A DNA stretch of 64,000 nt from the NCBI GenBank assembly GCA_016490735.1, contig JAEMWC010000024.1, forward strand, positions 1,180,001 through 1,244,000. Direction: 5' to 3'. Of this stretch, positions 58,960 through 64,000 are shown piece by piece (position 1 is the stretch's first letter; each line of letters opens with the position of its first letter). This stretch comes from Pachyseris speciosa. Taxonomy: Eukaryota; Cnidaria; Anthozoa; Scleractinia; Pachyseridae. A program made the translations under genes and the position numbers. Below the pieces are notes generated by a model. It searched no databases and was not told where the DNA came from. It was given only the letters and a program-made list of their open reading frames with translations.

Positions 58960-59260
58960 GTGACTCCACTACCGATGGACTTTCAGCTGCTTTTTTACCT
59001 CTCTTAAATCTCAAAGAGGTCTTCTTGCTTTTCCCGAGACTTCAGACACAGACTCCCATTTTCCGAAAATTGATTCACACGGCCATATTTTCCTAGGAAA
59101 TCCATCGCCGTCGAAGGTATTTAGCCCCGTGATTTCTTCCAAATGATTTAGAAGCCTTTCATTTTGTGCCTTTTCTTCAAACACGCCAATTGGATTGTTC
59201 TTAACCTCTAAATTGCAGCATCTACAAAGAATAATGACTTGACGATACCTTCACTGACTT
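58960..59260 (-). pseudogene. ZAD-like Cys-rich domain fragment in the transposon
   Basis: The minus-strand frame reads ILCRCCNLEV, FEEKAQNERLLNHLEEITGL, DGDGFPRKIWPCESIF. Spacing and the acidic-hydrophobic helix resemble ZAD-type zinc domains found in cnidarian transposon and zinc-finger proteins. Stops downstream (near 59025) show decay. It is convergent with the helicase. Confidence 0.45.
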
Positions 59261-59437
59261 CTAAGTCCGCCAAATTTAGTCCGCCATTTTAAGCTTTGAA
59301 ACTTCTGCTCATGCTCAGTTTTCAGCCAATCAAAAAATTAGCTGAAATGGATTATCCCAGAGTCTCTCGTTCCCCGCTACGCTGAATAAGGGGAACGTGG
59401 GCTCTGGGAACGAGATTGGGTCTTTTTAGTTTTCAAA

Positions 59438-63735
<4,298 letters not shown>

Positions 63736-63752
63736 GTAAGTTATTTAGTAAC

Positions 63753-63840
63753 TATGCCCTTTTGGCGGCTGGTATATTGGAGGATAATGGAGTATCAGCC
63801 AAGGACATTATCCTCCGATATACCAGCAAGCCAGAAAGGG
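63753..63840. mobile_element. Hairpin repeat in GPATCH8 intron
   Basis: GGCTGGTATATTGGAGGATAATG and its near inverse CATTATCCTCCGATATACCAGC face each other about 20 bases apart (63760-63825). Probably the end of a foldback MITE. Confidence 0.65.
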
Positions 63841-64000
63841 GTTTATTACTTTATAACCCAAAGATTACAGTAATTTTCATATCTCATATACACAGTTCAA
63901 AGTAGGAAATGTTGAAAAACAGTCATCTGACAACAATAATTGTGAATGACGTAACCAACTGCATTGATTGGTTGAGTTTATTTTATTTAAACTGTGATTG

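Larger units (their letters stand above)
55379..59418. mobile_element. 4.04-kb DNA transposon with 74-bp TIRs and 9-bp target duplication
   Basis: The ends are CAATCTCGTTCCCAGAGCCC (55379) and its inverse (to 59418), near-perfect over about 74 bp and themselves foldback (GGGAACG/CGTTCCC). GGTCTTTTT lies directly outside both ends (55370-55378 and 59419-59427), a perfect 9-bp target duplication. Inside are a decayed RecQ-like helicase on the plus strand (55511-57000) and a Cys-rich ZAD-like frame on the minus strand (about 58960-59260). No transposase is recognisable. A younger hairpin element is nested at 58609-58719. It inserted just upstream of the GPATCH8 start codon. Helicase-bearing DNA transposons are known (AcademH, for example), but the TSD size does not let me assign a family. 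Confidence 0.85.

Overview
This is an intron-rich, AT-rich animal nuclear genome window packed with transposon debris. The gene families and repeat types point to an anthozoan cnidarian, most likely a stony coral. No part looks bacterial, organellar or viral.

Layout: (1) 1-2090 holds a 5'-truncated non-LTR reverse transcriptase on the minus strand, an ATT microsatellite and an inverted-repeat retroelement tail. They lie in or next to an intron of the dynein gene. (2) 2484-5572, plus strand: last five coding exons of the cytoplasmic dynein 1 intermediate chain (DYNC1I). A 25-bp minisatellite fills one intron. (3) 6300-7890: the tail-to-tail gap, with a LINE remnant and a small MITE. (4) 7889-35774, minus strand: a complete fibrillar collagen gene that I resolve into 65 coding exons. 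It encodes a signal peptide, a short propeptide with a furin site, about 1,058 residues of Gly-X-Y helix and a COLFI C-propeptide. Its introns hold many foldback MITEs, a SINE and microsatellites. (5) 36000-40040: intergenic, with a tRNA-like tandem repeat. (6) 40333-44519, plus strand: a mitochondrial carrier (SLC25, ucpB-like) with disrupted frames and a partial tandem duplication. A small divergent ORF faces it. (7) 49379-50824, minus strand: an intronless class A GPCR with altered hallmark motifs. (8) 51815-55000: Penelope-like fragments, a tRNA-like direct repeat and MITEs. (9) 55379-59418: a 4.04-kb DNA transposon with about 74-bp terminal inverted repeats, a perfect 9-bp target duplication and a decayed RecQ-like helicase. 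It sits 20 bp upstream of the next start codon. (10) 59438 to the window end, plus strand: the first seven coding exons of GPATCH8/ZNF804.

Three points stand out. DYNC1I, a fibrillar collagen and a GPATCH8/ZNF804 gene lie together, which recalls the linkage of the same families on the human Hox-bearing chromosomes. The collagen C-propeptide has lost the two interchain cysteines and gained two others. Several otherwise intact coding frames carry lone one-base deletions. Together with two tandem duplications whose copies differ mainly by one-base indels, this suggests residual assembly error, so I do not call these genes pseudogenes.

The genes do not form one pathway. Collagen builds extracellular matrix, the dynein chain serves microtubule transport, the carrier moves metabolites across the inner mitochondrial membrane, and GPATCH8 is a nuclear RNA-associated protein. 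Exon coordinates were worked out by hand from splice consensus and frame continuity.
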